From: Rothia nasimurium
GTDB taxonomy: Bacteria; Actinomycetota; Actinomycetes; Actinomycetales; Micrococcaceae
Direction: 5' to 3'
Assembly: GCF_928381705.1 (NCBI RefSeq)
Contig: NZ_CAKMSR010000012.1
Coordinates: 1-64,000, forward strand
Length of the DNA: 64,000 nt
How positions within the stretch are numbered: position 1 is the first letter of the stretch; each line of letters begins with the position of its first letter. Below are positions 1 to 7,416 of the stretch, in pieces. A program made the translations under genes and the position numbers. Below the pieces are notes generated by a model. The model did no database searches and was not told the DNA's origin. It saw only the letters and a program-made list of their open reading frames with translations.

Positions 1-55
1 CGGCCAGTAGGCGTAGGGCTCTTGTTTTGAGTTCTTGGGGGTATTTGGTGGGCAT
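1..55 (-). CDS. Partial transposase OrfA, IS3-like (N-terminus only)
   Basis: Only the first 18 codons lie inside the window, reading MPTKYPQELKTRALRLLA. This matches the usual opening of IS3-family OrfA proteins, which begin with a short basic stretch leading into a helix-turn-helix that binds the element ends. A Shine-Dalgarno sequence (AGGA) sits about nine bases before the ATG at 55-53. The rest of the protein, and OrfB with the DDE catalytic domain, would lie to the left of the window. The family is inferred from this short stretch; another HTH transposase is possible. Confidence 0.55.
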   Translation of the reverse strand, partial: MPTKYPQELKTRALRLLA

Positions 56-122
56 GGGTGAAGTTCCTTTGCTCTTTTTTGTTTGTTTCCAATGTACGGG
101 GTCGGAACTAAACCCAGTACAT
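1..122 (-). mobile_element. End of an IS3-like insertion sequence (truncated by the window edge)
   Basis: On the minus strand the DNA reads TGTACTGGGTTTAGTTCCG from about 122 downward, a TG-starting end of the kind IS3-family elements carry, and is followed after about 65 bases by the start of a transposase-like ORF. The opposite end lies outside the window, so neither the paired repeat nor a target duplication can be seen. The exact boundary near 121-122 is inferred. Confidence 0.45.
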
Positions 123-123
123 A

Positions 124-613
124 TCACCGGGTGTAGTCGTGCTCGTCCCATTCGCGGTGGGGTTTGTGGTTGTAGTACCAGCGGGCGAAGTGCATGTAGT
201 CAGAGATGAGGGTGCTTGGTGCTCCTAGTGATGTTTGGAGTCGGTAGATGAGTCGGCCAGCGTTTTTGAGCTTGCGGATGAGCTGGCGGTTCTCTTCTTT
301 CAGGATCTGGTTTTGCTCGCTGTAGGGGGGCTAGCCGGTTTTGGGCAGTGACAAGTTTTGCCTGCGTCTTGGTTGCTTCTGCTTTCCAGTCTTTGGTGCG
401 CTTTTGCCCGGTGCGTAGACGCTGATTTTCCACTTGCAGCTGGTGCAGTTCGGTCAGGATTTCTTCGACTTCTTGCTCGCTGTAGGGGTTGGCGATGGGT
501 TGGCCGGCGCGCTTTCGGCGGGATGCTTTGGCTCGGCAGGCATTGGAGCAGGTGGCTGTGGTTCCGGTGTAGGTTGCTCGGCAGACAGGGCAAATGCGGT
601 TGCTGGGGCGCAC
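124..613 (-). pseudogene. Zinc-motif and coiled-coil protein, broken by a one-base frameshift
   Basis: The gene starts at a GTG (613-611) preceded by AAGGA. Its first residues hold four cysteines spaced C8-x2-C11-x10-C22-x3-C26 followed by a basic run, a zinc-ribbon-like arrangement common in small actinobacterial proteins. A glutamate- and glutamine-rich helical region, probably a coiled coil, follows. At the run of six G on the plus strand (325-330) the frame is lost. Removing one G restores an open frame (NRLAPYSEQNQILKEENRQ) down to the TGA at 126-124, giving a protein of 162 residues. The break could be a true mutation or a sequencing error in the homopolymer. The function is unknown. 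It ends directly beside the IS3-like end. Confidence 0.6.
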
Positions 614-811
614 GGTTTTTCCTTACGGGGAGACGGATGGATGGACGGTGCAGACGGCAGTGTCTTACACGTGATTCTTATTCCGTAGCTCGCCTTGGGT
701 AAGTAGGAGAGTTCCCTCGGGGCGGGGTGGTCGTAGCGGTATTTTTTCTACCTGGATACGCACTAGAGACAACAAAACACCGCAGTGTTAGACTTGAGGG
801 ACAAAAGCAGA

Positions 812-846
812 TGCCCTTCACCGACCGCTAAATCAGATGAAGGGCA
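812..846 (-). terminator. Possible terminator behind the small basic ORF
   Basis: A 9-bp perfect stem (TGCCCTTCA paired with TGAAGGGCA) with a 17-base loop lies just downstream of the minus-strand ORF at 880-990. On the minus strand it is followed by a T-rich stretch (CTGCTTTTG). The tract is imperfect, so this is a moderate call. Confidence 0.4.
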
Positions 847-879
847 CCCTGTACTGGGGAATGCTTACGACAGGCCTAA

Positions 880-990
880 CTAACCGTCGATGGCATTCCA
901 GAATTCAGCAATGGCCCGTAGAAGTTTCGCAATGGAATCCACCCATTTGCGAGCTTCGCGGGCCTTCTTTTCGGCCTTCTTCCGCTTCAC
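880..990 (-). CDS. Possible small basic peptide (36 aa)
   Basis: A short minus-strand ORF starts at GTG 990-988 with GAGGAAGG about nine bases upstream, and ends at TAG 882-880. The peptide begins MKRKKAEKKAREARKWVD and ends IAEFWNAIDG. Its first half is very rich in Lys, Arg and Ala, and its second half is amphipathic with Trp and Phe. A second GTG three codons upstream is an alternative start. The good ribosome site and the hairpin just downstream argue that it is real, but it matches no family I recognise and its length makes chance possible. On a plasmid remnant it might be a regulatory or toxic peptide, which is only a guess. Confidence 0.35.
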   Translation of the reverse strand: MKRKKAEKKAREARKWVDSIAKLLRAIAEFWNAIDG

Positions 991-1109
991 AGTACTCACC
1001 TTCCTCTTCGGTCTTCCTCACGGCGCATTCAGCAAAGTGTCGGTACCGGGGAGCCGTGAAGAGGGGGCTTACCAAAAACCATAGACCACAAAGTGCTTGT
1101 ACGTCTGCG

Positions 1110-1135
1110 TCCCCGCTAGTCAGAGGGGCTTTTTA
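1110..1135 (+). terminator. Possible short terminator-like hairpin
   Basis: The sequence CCCC, ten bases, then GGGG followed by CTTTTT could act as a weak plus-strand terminator. The stem is only four to five pairs and no plus-strand gene clearly precedes it. Confidence 0.25.
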
Positions 1136-1476
1136 TGGCTCTAAAGAGGGTCTGCAAAAAGGGTTTTTGCGCTAGTTATCCGGGGGTTTTGGGTACATGC
1201 AGCTGTACATGTAAAAAAATTTTTCTGGCCCCTGTTGCCCCCAGGGCCTACACCCCCCACCCTCAAAAGCCTTGTAAGCCTTTCTAAGGGCCTAAAAATT
1301 TGCGGACGGGTTTCCGAGCGTTTTTGGGGTTTCGGGCTCTTAGAAGTGGGTTTTTGGGCGTTTTAGCGATATTTGCGACTGTCTTTGCCAAAAAAAAATT
1401 TTCGCGCGCGTACTTAACAAGACTTTTTAACTCAACCCCATCTCAACCACACGAAAAGCCGAAAATGCCGATTCCA

Positions 1477-1569
1477 GGCGCGCAAGCGAGAGCGAGCACT
1501 TACCCGGAGCCAGCGCACCGAGCTTGCGAGGGAGCAGGCGCAGGGTGAGCGAGCGGTAGCTTGCGCGCC
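1477..1569. repeat. 11-bp inverted repeat in a GC-rich block
   Basis: GGCGCGCAAGC at 1477-1487 and its exact reverse complement GCTTGCGCGCC at 1559-1569 flank 71 bases. Just to the right come a run of eight G (1577-1584) and a run of seven C (1615-1621) that could also pair. Such structures occur at transfer or single-strand origins of small plasmids, but no relaxase gene or recognisable nick site is visible here, so the role is unknown. Confidence 0.4.
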
Positions 1570-1762
1570 AGCGCTAGGGGGGGGTGCGGGGGGAGCGGGA
1601 GCGTCCCCCCCACAAGAGCATGAGCGAGGCACGAGCGAATGCAGAATGCGCCAACGGCGCCAAAGCCAGAGTTTGAGTGCGGCGATTGAGCACTCAAGAA
1701 AAGGGAGAGTATGCGTAGCATTCCTTTTCTTTTGTTAAAAGCCTTTTGTTAATAGCCTTTTG

Positions 1763-1800
1763 GTGAACGTCTAATTTCGTTAGACAAGTCGTTTGTTCAC
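1763..1800. repeat. Stem-loop beside the iterons
   Basis: GTCTAA and TTAGAC (1769-1774 and 1780-1785) pair around a 5-base loop, and GTGAAC and GTTCAC (1763-1768 and 1795-1800) can extend the structure with an internal bulge. It sits about 30 bases before the iteron array and is probably part of the origin region. Confidence 0.4.
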
Positions 1801-1831
1801 TAGTGCGTTCTCAGTCGTTCTCAATAAAGCT

Positions 1832-1990
1832 TTCCCCCTAAATGTCCCACTACTTCCCCCTAAATGTCCCACTACTTCCCCCTAAATGTCCCACTACTTC
1901 CCCCTAAATGTCCCACTACTTCCCCCTAAATGTCCCAGCCACTTCGGGCTAAATGTCCCACTCGCCTACCCTTCCCCGTAAATCCCCCAT
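1832..1990. repeat. Iteron array: five 22-bp direct repeats plus two degenerate copies
   Basis: Four identical units and a fifth that differs at its end (core CCCCCTAAATGTCCCACTA) lie at an exact 22-base period from 1832 to 1941. A sixth copy at about 1943-1965 keeps TAAATGTCCCACT but has CGGG in place of the C run. A seventh, weaker copy (TTCCCCGTAAATCCCCCA) lies at 1972-1989. A 22-base period equals two helical turns, as is usual for iterons bound by a plasmid Rep protein on one face of the DNA. The array ends about 170 bases before the repA start, the standard arrangement of an iteron-type replication origin. There are no spacers of unique sequence, so it is not a CRISPR array. Confidence 0.85.
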
Positions 1991-2079
1991 CTGACAAGTG
2001 AAAGAAAAACTGACTTACCCGCGTGTAGAGCTGCGAACAAGACCAAGTGCAGCGTAGGCTAAGCGGGTAGCACAACGGC

Positions 2080-2112
2080 ATAAAAAATGCCCCCATACCT
2101 GCGCTAACAGGT
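2080..2112. promoter_or_regulatory. repA leader with two small hairpins
   Basis: Between the iterons and repA the leader can fold GGCAT-AAAAA-ATGCC and then ACCTG-cgctaa-CAGGT (2097-2112). The repA ribosome site (GAAGGAA) follows about 35 bases later. Whether these hairpins control repA expression is inference. Confidence 0.25.
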
Positions 2113-2157
2113 TGAGGGCTTGCCAGTCCTTACACAGCTAAAAAACGAAGGAATGAC

Positions 2158-3051
2158 ATGGAAAATAATACCATCTCGAACGTTGCCACCCCCGCCTCTA
2201 GCGAGGAAGTAGAAAAGCTTCACAAGAGCTTCTACCCGGCAACCCTTATCTACGGCTCCCTGCCTTATCGCCCCATCGAGAGCAACCTCTGGGTACGCGA
2301 GAACGGCCGTAACCGCACCGCCATTACCGCCGGTGCTATCACCAACCCCGACGGCACCGTCGAGAGCTTCATCCCCTCAGGAAAACTCGCTCGTGCAGCC
2401 CTGCTATATCTGACCACTGAAGCCAAAAAAACCGGCTCACCTCGAATTGATTTATCCAAGTCATACCGTGGTTTCCTCAAAGATTTAGGGTTGCCGTGGA
2501 ATTCCCGCAACGCCCGTGAAGCTGAGAAGCAACTGCGCGCCGTGCTCTCCATGACCATCAACGTCTCCATCACCGAACACCGCGAAAACGGCGACACCAA
2601 AATCACCGAATATGACCTGATGGTCGGTCGAGGTCGCGAAATCGTCTTCGACGCCAACGCCGACATCAAAGAACGCGAGTCCTACCTCCTGCTCTCAGAC
2701 GACTTCTTCGAGTCCGTCATTCAGAGCAACGCCGTCCCGGTTAAAACTGAAACCTGGCGCGAACTGCTCAGTGAGTCCAAATCACCCCTGGCGCTGGACA
2801 TTTACCTCTGGCTCTCTAGCCGTCTGCTCAAGCTCCAGACCCCGGTGTATATCAACTGGGAACAGCTACAGGCTCAGTTTGGCTCTCAAACGCATAATTT
2901 AGATAAATTCCGAGAGGTCTTCCGTCCGGCCTTTGCCACTGCAATGAGCCACCTGCCTAACGCTAACGTCACCGAAGAAGGCCAAGGCCAAGGCAAACAA
3001 AACGGCTTCAAAGGCCTCGTCTTGCGCCCCGCAAAGCGTTCTATTGGATAG
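2158..3051 (+). CDS. repA: Plasmid replication initiator, RepA type (iteron-binding)
   Basis: This 297-residue protein resembles the plasmid-encoded RepA family (Pfam RepA_C). Family-like features are the opening region with LPYRPIESNLWVRENG, the segment FIPSGKLARAALLYLTTEA, the Ser-Tyr-x-Gly-Phe-Leu stretch near residue 105 and the later WREL and SPLALDIYLWLSSRL helices. Proteins of this family bind iterons next to their gene and open the origin for the host replisome. The ATG has a good ribosome site (GAAGGAA, 6 bases away). The length is close to the family norm and I see no internal stop, so it may still be functional. Its neighbours fit: iterons directly upstream and insertion sequences on both sides. 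No partition or mobilisation gene is present in the window. Confidence 0.85.
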   Translation: MENNTISNVATPASSEEVEKLHKSFYPATLIYGSLPYRPIESNLWVRENGRNRTAITAGAITNPDGTVESFIPSGKLARAALLYLTTEAKKTGSPRIDLSKSYRGFLKDLGLPWNSRNAREAEKQLRAVLSMTINVSITEHRENGDTKITEYDLMVGRGREIVFDANADIKERESYLLLSDDFFESVIQSNAVPVKTETWRELLSESKSPLALDIYLWLSSRLLKLQTPVYINWEQLQAQFGSQTHNLDKFREVFRPAFATAMSHLPNANVTEEGQGQGKQNGFKGLVLRPAKRSIG

Positions 3052-3084
3052 AAATCTTCTCAGGGGCGGCTCCTGTAATTTTGC

Positions 3085-3432
3085 TTATTGAGGATGTTTG
3101 GTTGACTGGATTTCCTTCTTCGCCGTTCGCTGATTGATCATCTTTTTGATTCCAGGGCTGGTTGTTATTACAACAGCAATCGAGACTAAGAAGAACATAT
3201 CCTTTGTTATGGCGAATGCTCCTAGTCCTATTGCGACCAGGCTCCAGTCAAGGATGGTCTCTAGCTGTGTAGGATTACTTTCCTCTTGTGGAGGTTGCAC
3301 TACTGAAAAAATCAGAACCAGGACTCCACTGGAGATTGCCAGTGCGGTCCCAGCAGTTTGAAAACCGATGAACCAAAGCACGCACCCGGAAATCAGGCAA
3401 GTTGCCGATATTAGTAACAGTAAAATCCTCAT
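3085..3432 (-). CDS. Small membrane protein of unknown function (115 aa)
   Basis: This ORF has three or four hydrophobic segments: residues 3-18, 25-46, about 62-77 and 79-92. A charged C-terminus (KKMINQRTAKKEIQ) would lie in the cytoplasm. Residues 13-17 read LISGC, which could be a lipobox, but the strongly hydrophobic sequence around it fits a membrane helix equally well. The ribosome site before the ATG at 3432 is weak (GTAGGG). It is divergent from the truncated signal-peptide gene at 3519, with an 18-bp palindrome between them. I do not recognise the family. Its place beside repA suggests plasmid cargo. Confidence 0.55.
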   Translation of the reverse strand: MRILLLLISATCLISGCVLWFIGFQTAGTALAISSGVLVLIFSVVQPPQEESNPTQLETILDWSLVAIGLGAFAITKDMFFLVSIAVVITTSPGIKKMINQRTAKKEIQSTKHPQ

Positions 3433-3440
3433 ATTTTAAC

Positions 3441-3501
3441 CCTACAGGTATTCTTCACATGCGGTTATTGATGTAATATATATTACATTACATTCTGTAG
3501 G
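3441..3501. promoter_or_regulatory. Operator-like 18-bp palindrome between divergent genes
   Basis: ATGTAATATATATTACAT at 3471-3488 is a perfect 18-bp palindrome midway between the divergent starts at 3432 and 3519. A second inverted pair, CCTACAG (3441-3447) and CTGTAGG (3495-3501), brackets it. A perfect palindrome of this size in a divergent promoter region is the typical target of a dimeric repressor. No regulator gene is seen next to it. Confidence 0.55.
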
Positions 3502-3518
3502 AATCTGGAGGGACTTCA

Positions 3519-3686
3519 ATGTTGAGGTTAACAGGTATTTTTCGACCACTGCTAGTTTTCGTAGTGGCGTTTGGTATGTTCCTATCAGCGTTTACCGCAG
3601 GTAACGCGAGTACTACTGTTCGTGAGATTGAGGGGAACTATGAGGCTTATTCAAAAGTAGACACGCACCCCACACCCACCAACTAG
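3519..3686 (+). pseudogene. Signal-peptide protein cut off by an insertion sequence
   Basis: A strong ribosome site (TCTGGAGGG) precedes the ATG at 3519. The reading frame begins MLRLTGIFRPLLVFVVAFGM, with a basic start, a hydrophobic core and a likely cleavage region around AFTAGNAS, so it encodes a Sec signal peptide. After about 41 native codons the frame enters the inverted repeat of the IS5-family element (from 3642) and stops at 3686 inside it. The rest of the mature protein is not found on the far side of the element, where maf begins. The original product is unknown. Confidence 0.65.
3642..3658 (+). repeat. Left terminal inverted repeat of the IS5-family element
   Basis: The 17 bases are perfectly complementary to 4528-4544. 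They interrupt the signal-peptide gene that starts at 3519. Confidence 0.85.
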
Positions 3687-3762
3687 ACAACGGCCCCACC
3701 CGCGGCAAAAATATGAGCGTTAAATCTCTACAAATAACCTCAAGCCATACCGGACAAGACCG

Positions 3763-4539
3763 TTGCTACACCAGCGTACAACCGGCCTCACAGCCACGCA
3801 ATTCGCCACACTACACACAGCCCTCACCCATCACCTCACCTGGTCAAAACCAGGCGGAAGACCACCAGCGCTAACCCTCACCCAAGCCCTCAAAATCACC
3901 CTGCTCTACCACCGCCACAACCTCACCGAAGAACTCCTCGCAGAACTTTTTGCTGTCTCTCAATCGACAGTCTCACGAGCTATCAACACCATCGAAAAGG
4001 CCCTGGAGAAGATTCTCACTCCGCTGACTCAGCCTTTGAAAGAAAGCCTCAAAGCACCCGGGTCCTTAGTAGTTGACGGGACTCTGATACCCACGTGGAA
4101 TTGGCGTTCACTTGGTAAAACAAATTTCTCTGGAAAGCACAAACGAGCCGGATTCAACCACCAAGTCATTTGCACCTTGGATGGAAAGTTGCTGGCTATC
4201 ACAGACCCGGTGCCCGGGGCCAGGCATGATGCTTACGCCTTCAAACATCATGGCTTGGAAAGATATCTTGATGAGAGCACTGTGGCTGATAAGGGCTATA
4301 TCGGGTTGGGGTTGGCTACCCCGGCCAGGCGCAAGCCGGGTCAGCGGCTGAGTCGGGAGCAGAGGCGGAATAATCGAGTGCTGAATCGGCTGCGGTCGGT
4401 GGTGGAGCGGGTTATCGCTCACATCAAGACTTGGCGGATTCTTCATACGGGGTTTAGGCGGCCGTTGGGGTTGTATGGGCGGGTGTTTGCGGTGGTGCGG
4501 GGGTTGGTGTTTTTGGCTGCGGGTGGGACTTTTGAATAA
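3763..4539 (+). CDS. IS5-family transposase (DDE_Tnp_4 type)
   Basis: The 258-residue protein has an N-terminal helix-turn-helix (LTEELLAELFAVSQSTVSRA, about residues 48-67) and an RNase H-like catalytic domain. The first Asp is in LVVDGTLIP, the second in ADKGYIG and the Glu in SVVERVIAHIK, with the family pattern KHKRAGFNHQVICTLDGKL between. It cuts and joins the element ends during transposition. It begins at TTG 3763; no ATG or GTG is available upstream in frame before a TAA at 3721, and the ribosome site is weak. The single unbroken ORF of family-typical length inside perfect repeats suggests an active or recently active copy. Confidence 0.9.
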   Translation: MLHQRTTGLTATQFATLHTALTHHLTWSKPGGRPPALTLTQALKITLLYHRHNLTEELLAELFAVSQSTVSRAINTIEKALEKILTPLTQPLKESLKAPGSLVVDGTLIPTWNWRSLGKTNFSGKHKRAGFNHQVICTLDGKLLAITDPVPGARHDAYAFKHHGLERYLDESTVADKGYIGLGLATPARRKPGQRLSREQRRNNRVLNRLRSVVERVIAHIKTWRILHTGFRRPLGLYGRVFAVVRGLVFLAAGGTFE

Positions 4540-4544
4540 GCCTC
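4528..4544 (-). repeat. Right terminal inverted repeat of the IS5-family element
   Basis: This is the exact reverse complement of 3642-3658. It includes the TAA stop of the transposase at 4537-4539. Confidence 0.85.
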
Positions 4545-4613
4545 GTTTTATACATTTCGCCTGACGCCACCTCTTTAGGTTGTAGATTCGCTAGTCTCGT
4601 TAGACTGTTACCC

Positions 4614-5324
4614 ATGCACAACCCTACTGAAACCGCAGCCCTAGCGGGCGAACAGCCGGTGCGGCTCGTCCTTGCCTCATCGTCCCCTGCCCGCAAAAAG
4701 CTCCTGGAGGACGCCGGCGTCCGCTTCACCGTTATAGTCAGCGATGTCGATGAGGACGCCGCCCTGCACGAAGCCCAACAGGCCGCCTATAAGGCTGGGC
4801 TGGGCGACATCACACCTGCACAAACAGCTCAGCTCCTAGCCAAGGCTAAGGCACAGGCTGTTGCCGCCCTCCCCGAGGCAGCCGGTGCCCTGGTCCTGGG
4901 CTGCGACTCTGTTTTCGAGCTCGACGGTGTTGCTTACGGCAAGCCCGGTAGCGCCGAGAAAGCCTTAGAACGCATCACCTCTATGAGCGGACGCAGCGGA
5001 CAGCTCCACACCGGGCATTGGCTGGTCGATACCCGAGAGGCTACCCAGAACACAGCAAATAGTAAGCACCCCGAGGCCAGCGAGTTGCGCACAGCAACCG
5101 TCCACTTCGATACCTTCAGCGACGAAGAAGCCCGGCGCTACGTGGCCACCGGAGAACCCCTGTGGGTGGCTGGCTCCTTCACAATCGACGGTTTCGGTGC
5201 GGCCTTCATTAAGGGAATTGAGGGCGAATACCACACCGTGGTAGGGCTTTCGGTGCATGCCCTACGCACAATGCTGGCTAACTTTGGTGTTTCAATCAGC
5301 GACATTTGGAAAAATTCGCGATAA
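4614..5324 (+). CDS. maf: Maf-like nucleoside triphosphate pyrophosphatase
   Basis: The 236-residue protein hydrolyses non-standard or methylated nucleoside triphosphates to monophosphates in the cytoplasm. Maf signatures are the opening LVLASSSPARKKLLEDAGV, the catalytic-site segment LGCDSVFELDG and the C-terminal part GEPLWVAGSFTIDGFGAAF with GIEGEYHTVVGL. A region of about 20 residues around position 145 (TREATQNTANSKHPEASE) is longer than in many homologues. It starts at ATG 4614 without a strong ribosome site, about 70 bases after the IS end, so its native promoter may have been altered by the rearrangement. accA3 follows 109 bases later, a neighbour pair common in Actinobacteria. Confidence 0.92.
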   Translation: MHNPTETAALAGEQPVRLVLASSSPARKKLLEDAGVRFTVIVSDVDEDAALHEAQQAAYKAGLGDITPAQTAQLLAKAKAQAVAALPEAAGALVLGCDSVFELDGVAYGKPGSAEKALERITSMSGRSGQLHTGHWLVDTREATQNTANSKHPEASELRTATVHFDTFSDEEARRYVATGEPLWVAGSFTIDGFGAAFIKGIEGEYHTVVGLSVHALRTMLANFGVSISDIWKNSR

Positions 5325-5433
5325 ATTTCAAGATACGACTTTTGTGAGGCGCCACCACCCGGCGCCTGCTCATAATGCGTCATAGCCAGTAACGGCACGC
5401 CAGCACGGCACGATAACCCGAGGAGCTTTCACA

Positions 5434-7251
5434 GTGACTGCACATAACGACCTGGCCCAGGCCTTTACCCCGGTGAAGGGGCGCCACACCGGCCCCGTCA
5501 GCAAGGTACTGATTGCTAACCGCGGTGAAATTGCTGTTCGCGTTATTCGTGCCGCCCAGGACGAGGGGCTAGCAACCGTCGCTGTCTACGCCGACCCCGA
5601 CCGCGAGGCCCAGCACGTACTGTTAGCCGATGAGTCCTACGCGCTAGGTGGCACCACTGCGGCTGAGTCCTACCTGGTCATGGATAAGCTGCTTGAGGTT
5701 GCTAAGCGTTCCGGTGCTGATGCCGTACACCCCGGCTATGGCTTCCTGTCTGAGAACGCCCAGTTCGCCCAGCAGGTCATTGATGCCGGGCTCACCTGGA
5801 TCGGCCCTTCACCTGAATCTATCAACCGCCTGGGGGATAAGGTAGCTGCCCGCCATATCGCTGAGAAGGTTGGCGCCCCGCTGGTGCCCGGCACCAAAGA
5901 CCCGGTTAAAAGTGCAGCAGAGGTTGAGGCTTTTGCGGACGAGTACGGCCTACCCGTTGCCATCAAGGCAGCCTTCGGTGGCGGCGGACGCGGCATCAAG
6001 GTCGCCCGTGAGCGCGAAGGCATCGGTGAGCTTTACGAATCAGCAGTCCGTGAGGCTATTGCTGCCTTTGGTCGCGGCGAGTGCTTCATCGAGCGTTTCC
6101 TGGACTCCCCCCGCCATGTGGAAACCCAGTGCTTGGCCGATGCCCACGGCAACGTTGTGGTGGTATCCACCCGTGACTGCTCCCTGCAGCGCCGCAATCA
6201 GAAGCTGGTAGAAGAAGCCCCTGCCCCCTACCTGACCAAGGAGCAGAACGAGCGCCTCTACGAGGCGTCCAAGGCTATCTTGCGCGAGGCCGGCTACCAG
6301 GGTGCTGGCACCTGCGAATTCCTGGTGGGCACCGACGGTACCATCTCTTTCCTTGAGGTCAATACCCGACTGCAGGTGGAGCACCCGGTATCCGAAGAGG
6401 TCACCGGCATTGACCTGGTGCGCGAGCAGTTCCGTATTGCCCGCGGTGAGGCCATCGAGCCTACCGATCCCGCGGTGCGCGGCCACTCCTTTGAATTCCG
6501 CATCAACGGTGAGGACGCCGGCCGCAGCTTCATGCCCTCCCCCGGCACCATAGAGAAGCTGGTTGTACCTTCTGGCCCGGGCGTGCGCTGGGACTCCGGT
6601 GTGGTTGCCGGTGATACCGTCAGCGGCAACTTTGACTCCATGATTGCCAAGCTCATTGTCACCGGCGCAACCCGTGAGCAGGCCCTGCAGCGGGCCAAGC
6701 GGGCCCTGGGTGAGCTAGTCATTGAGGGCATGCCCACCGTCGCCAACTTCCACCGCGCGGTGCTCGATGAGCCTGCCTTTGCCCCTGCCCCCGGCGGTGA
6801 TTTCGCCGTTCACACCCGCTGGATTGAAACCGAATTTAAGAACACCCTGCCCGCCTACGACGGCGCACTCACCCTGCCCGAGGCTGACGAGGAACGGCAG
6901 AAAATCACTGTTGAGGTCAACGGCAAGCGCATGGAAGTTGTCTTGCCCGCTATCGGCGGCACCTCAGCCAAGCCTGCTGCCGCTTCTAAAGCCCGCAAGT
7001 CCCGTTCGAGCCGCGGCGGGGCGTCCGGCTCTGCCAACAGCAACGAGCTCACCAGCCCCATGCAGGGCACTATCGTCAAGGTAGCGGTCAAGGACGGCGC
7101 CAAGGTAGCTGAAGGCGACCTGATTGTGGTGCTAGAAGCCATGAAGATGGAACAGCCCATCACCGCCCACAAGGCCGGTAAGGTCACAGGGCTGAAGCTC
7201 AAGGCAGGCGATACCGTCTCCGCCGGGGCGATAATCGCAACCATCAAGTAA
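5434..7251 (+). CDS. accA3: Acyl-CoA carboxylase alpha subunit: biotin carboxylase plus biotin carrier
   Basis: The 605-residue protein carboxylates its own biotin using ATP and bicarbonate for acetyl- or propionyl-CoA carboxylase. The biotin carboxylase domain spans about residues 22-470, with [13 protein letters not shown], the glycine-rich ATP-binding loop [13 protein letters not shown] and [15 protein letters not shown] flexible Ala/Ser/Arg linker leads to the carrier domain (about 530-605), with biotinyl-lysine near residue 571 in EAMKMEQPI. It starts at GTG 5434 with GAGGAGC upstream. No carboxyltransferase beta subunit lies nearby, so it must partner with AccD proteins encoded elsewhere, as is usual in Actinobacteria. 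A terminator hairpin follows. Confidence 0.95.
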   Translation: MTAHNDLAQAFTPVKGRHTGPVSKVLIANRGEIAVRVIRAAQDEGLATVAVYADPDREAQHVLLADESYALGGTTAAESYLVMDKLLEVAKRSGADAVHPGYGFLSENAQFAQQVIDAGLTWIGPSPESINRLGDKVAARHIAEKVGAPLVPGTKDPVKSAAEVEAFADEYGLPVAIKAAFGGGGRGIKVAREREGIGELYESAVREAIAAFGRGECFIERFLDSPRHVETQCLADAHGNVVVVSTRDCSLQRRNQKLVEEAPAPYLTKEQNERLYEASKAILREAGYQGAGTCEFLVGTDGTISFLEVNTRLQVEHPVSEEVTGIDLVREQFRIARGEAIEPTDPAVRGHSFEFRINGEDAGRSFMPSPGTIEKLVVPSGPGVRWDSGVVAGDTVSGNFDSMIAKLIVTGATREQALQRAKRALGELVIEGMPTVANFHRAVLDEPAFAPAPGGDFAVHTRWIETEFKNTLPAYDGALTLPEADEERQKITVEVNGKRMEVVLPAIGGTSAKPAAASKARKSRSSRGGASGSANSNELTSPMQGTIVKVAVKDGAKVAEGDLIVVLEAMKMEQPITAHKAGKVTGLKLKAGDTVSAGAIIATIK

Positions 7252-7271
7252 ACCTACGCATACAAGCTCAG

Positions 7272-7310
7272 ATAGGCCCCTTTGCCGCCAGGCAGAGGGG
7301 CTATATCTTT
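7272..7310 (+). terminator. Terminator after accA3
   Basis: A stem of about 14 pairs (ATAG, bulged G, CCCCTTTGCC against GGCAGAGGGGCTAT, loop GCCA) is followed by a short T-rich tail (ATCTTT). Confidence 0.7.
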
Positions 7311-7416
7311 ACCCCATACTCCTATGCTCACATAGTGGAATCTAAGTTTCACATAGAGGACGCCGGTTTTAGAGTAAAACCATACAGCACAATCCATACA
7401 CCACTAGAGAGTTCAC

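Larger units (their letters stand above)
614..2157. other. Long non-coding stretch with plasmid-origin features
   Basis: About 1.5 kb lies between the broken zinc-motif gene and the replication gene. It holds a possible 36-residue ORF with a terminator-like hairpin, an AT-rich patch with runs of A and T (1210-1240 and 1385-1435), a GC-rich block (1470-1640) with an 11-bp inverted repeat and G and C runs, a clean stem-loop at 1763-1800, and the iteron array at 1832-1990. Longer open frames here lack credible starts, ribosome sites or recognisable sequence and look like GC-driven artefacts. The layout suits a plasmid replication or transfer origin. Confidence 0.5.
3642..4544 (+). mobile_element. 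Complete IS5-family insertion sequence (about 0.9 kb)
   Basis: GAGGCTTATTCAAAAGT at 3642-3658 is mirrored exactly by ACTTTTGAATAAGCCTC at 4528-4544. The only gene between them is a transposase whose stop codon lies inside the right repeat. The bases outside the repeats (CTAT on the left, GTTT on the right) do not form an obvious target duplication, so the two flanks may not have been adjacent before insertion, which suggests a deletion or recombination after transposition. The element sits at the junction between plasmid-like and chromosomal genes. Confidence 0.85.

Noticed and set aside
837..1175. Plus-strand 112-codon frame
   Set aside because: No ribosome site, no family, and it overlaps the better-supported minus-strand peptide and hairpins.
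1432..1721. Open frames on the minus strand in the GC-rich block
   Set aside because: Low-complexity Ala/Pro/Ser-rich translation, no ribosome site and no recognisable domain; probably a composition effect.
1832..1990. CRISPR-like spaced repeats
   Set aside because: The units are directly contiguous at 22 bases with no unique spacers and lie before a rep gene, so they are iterons.
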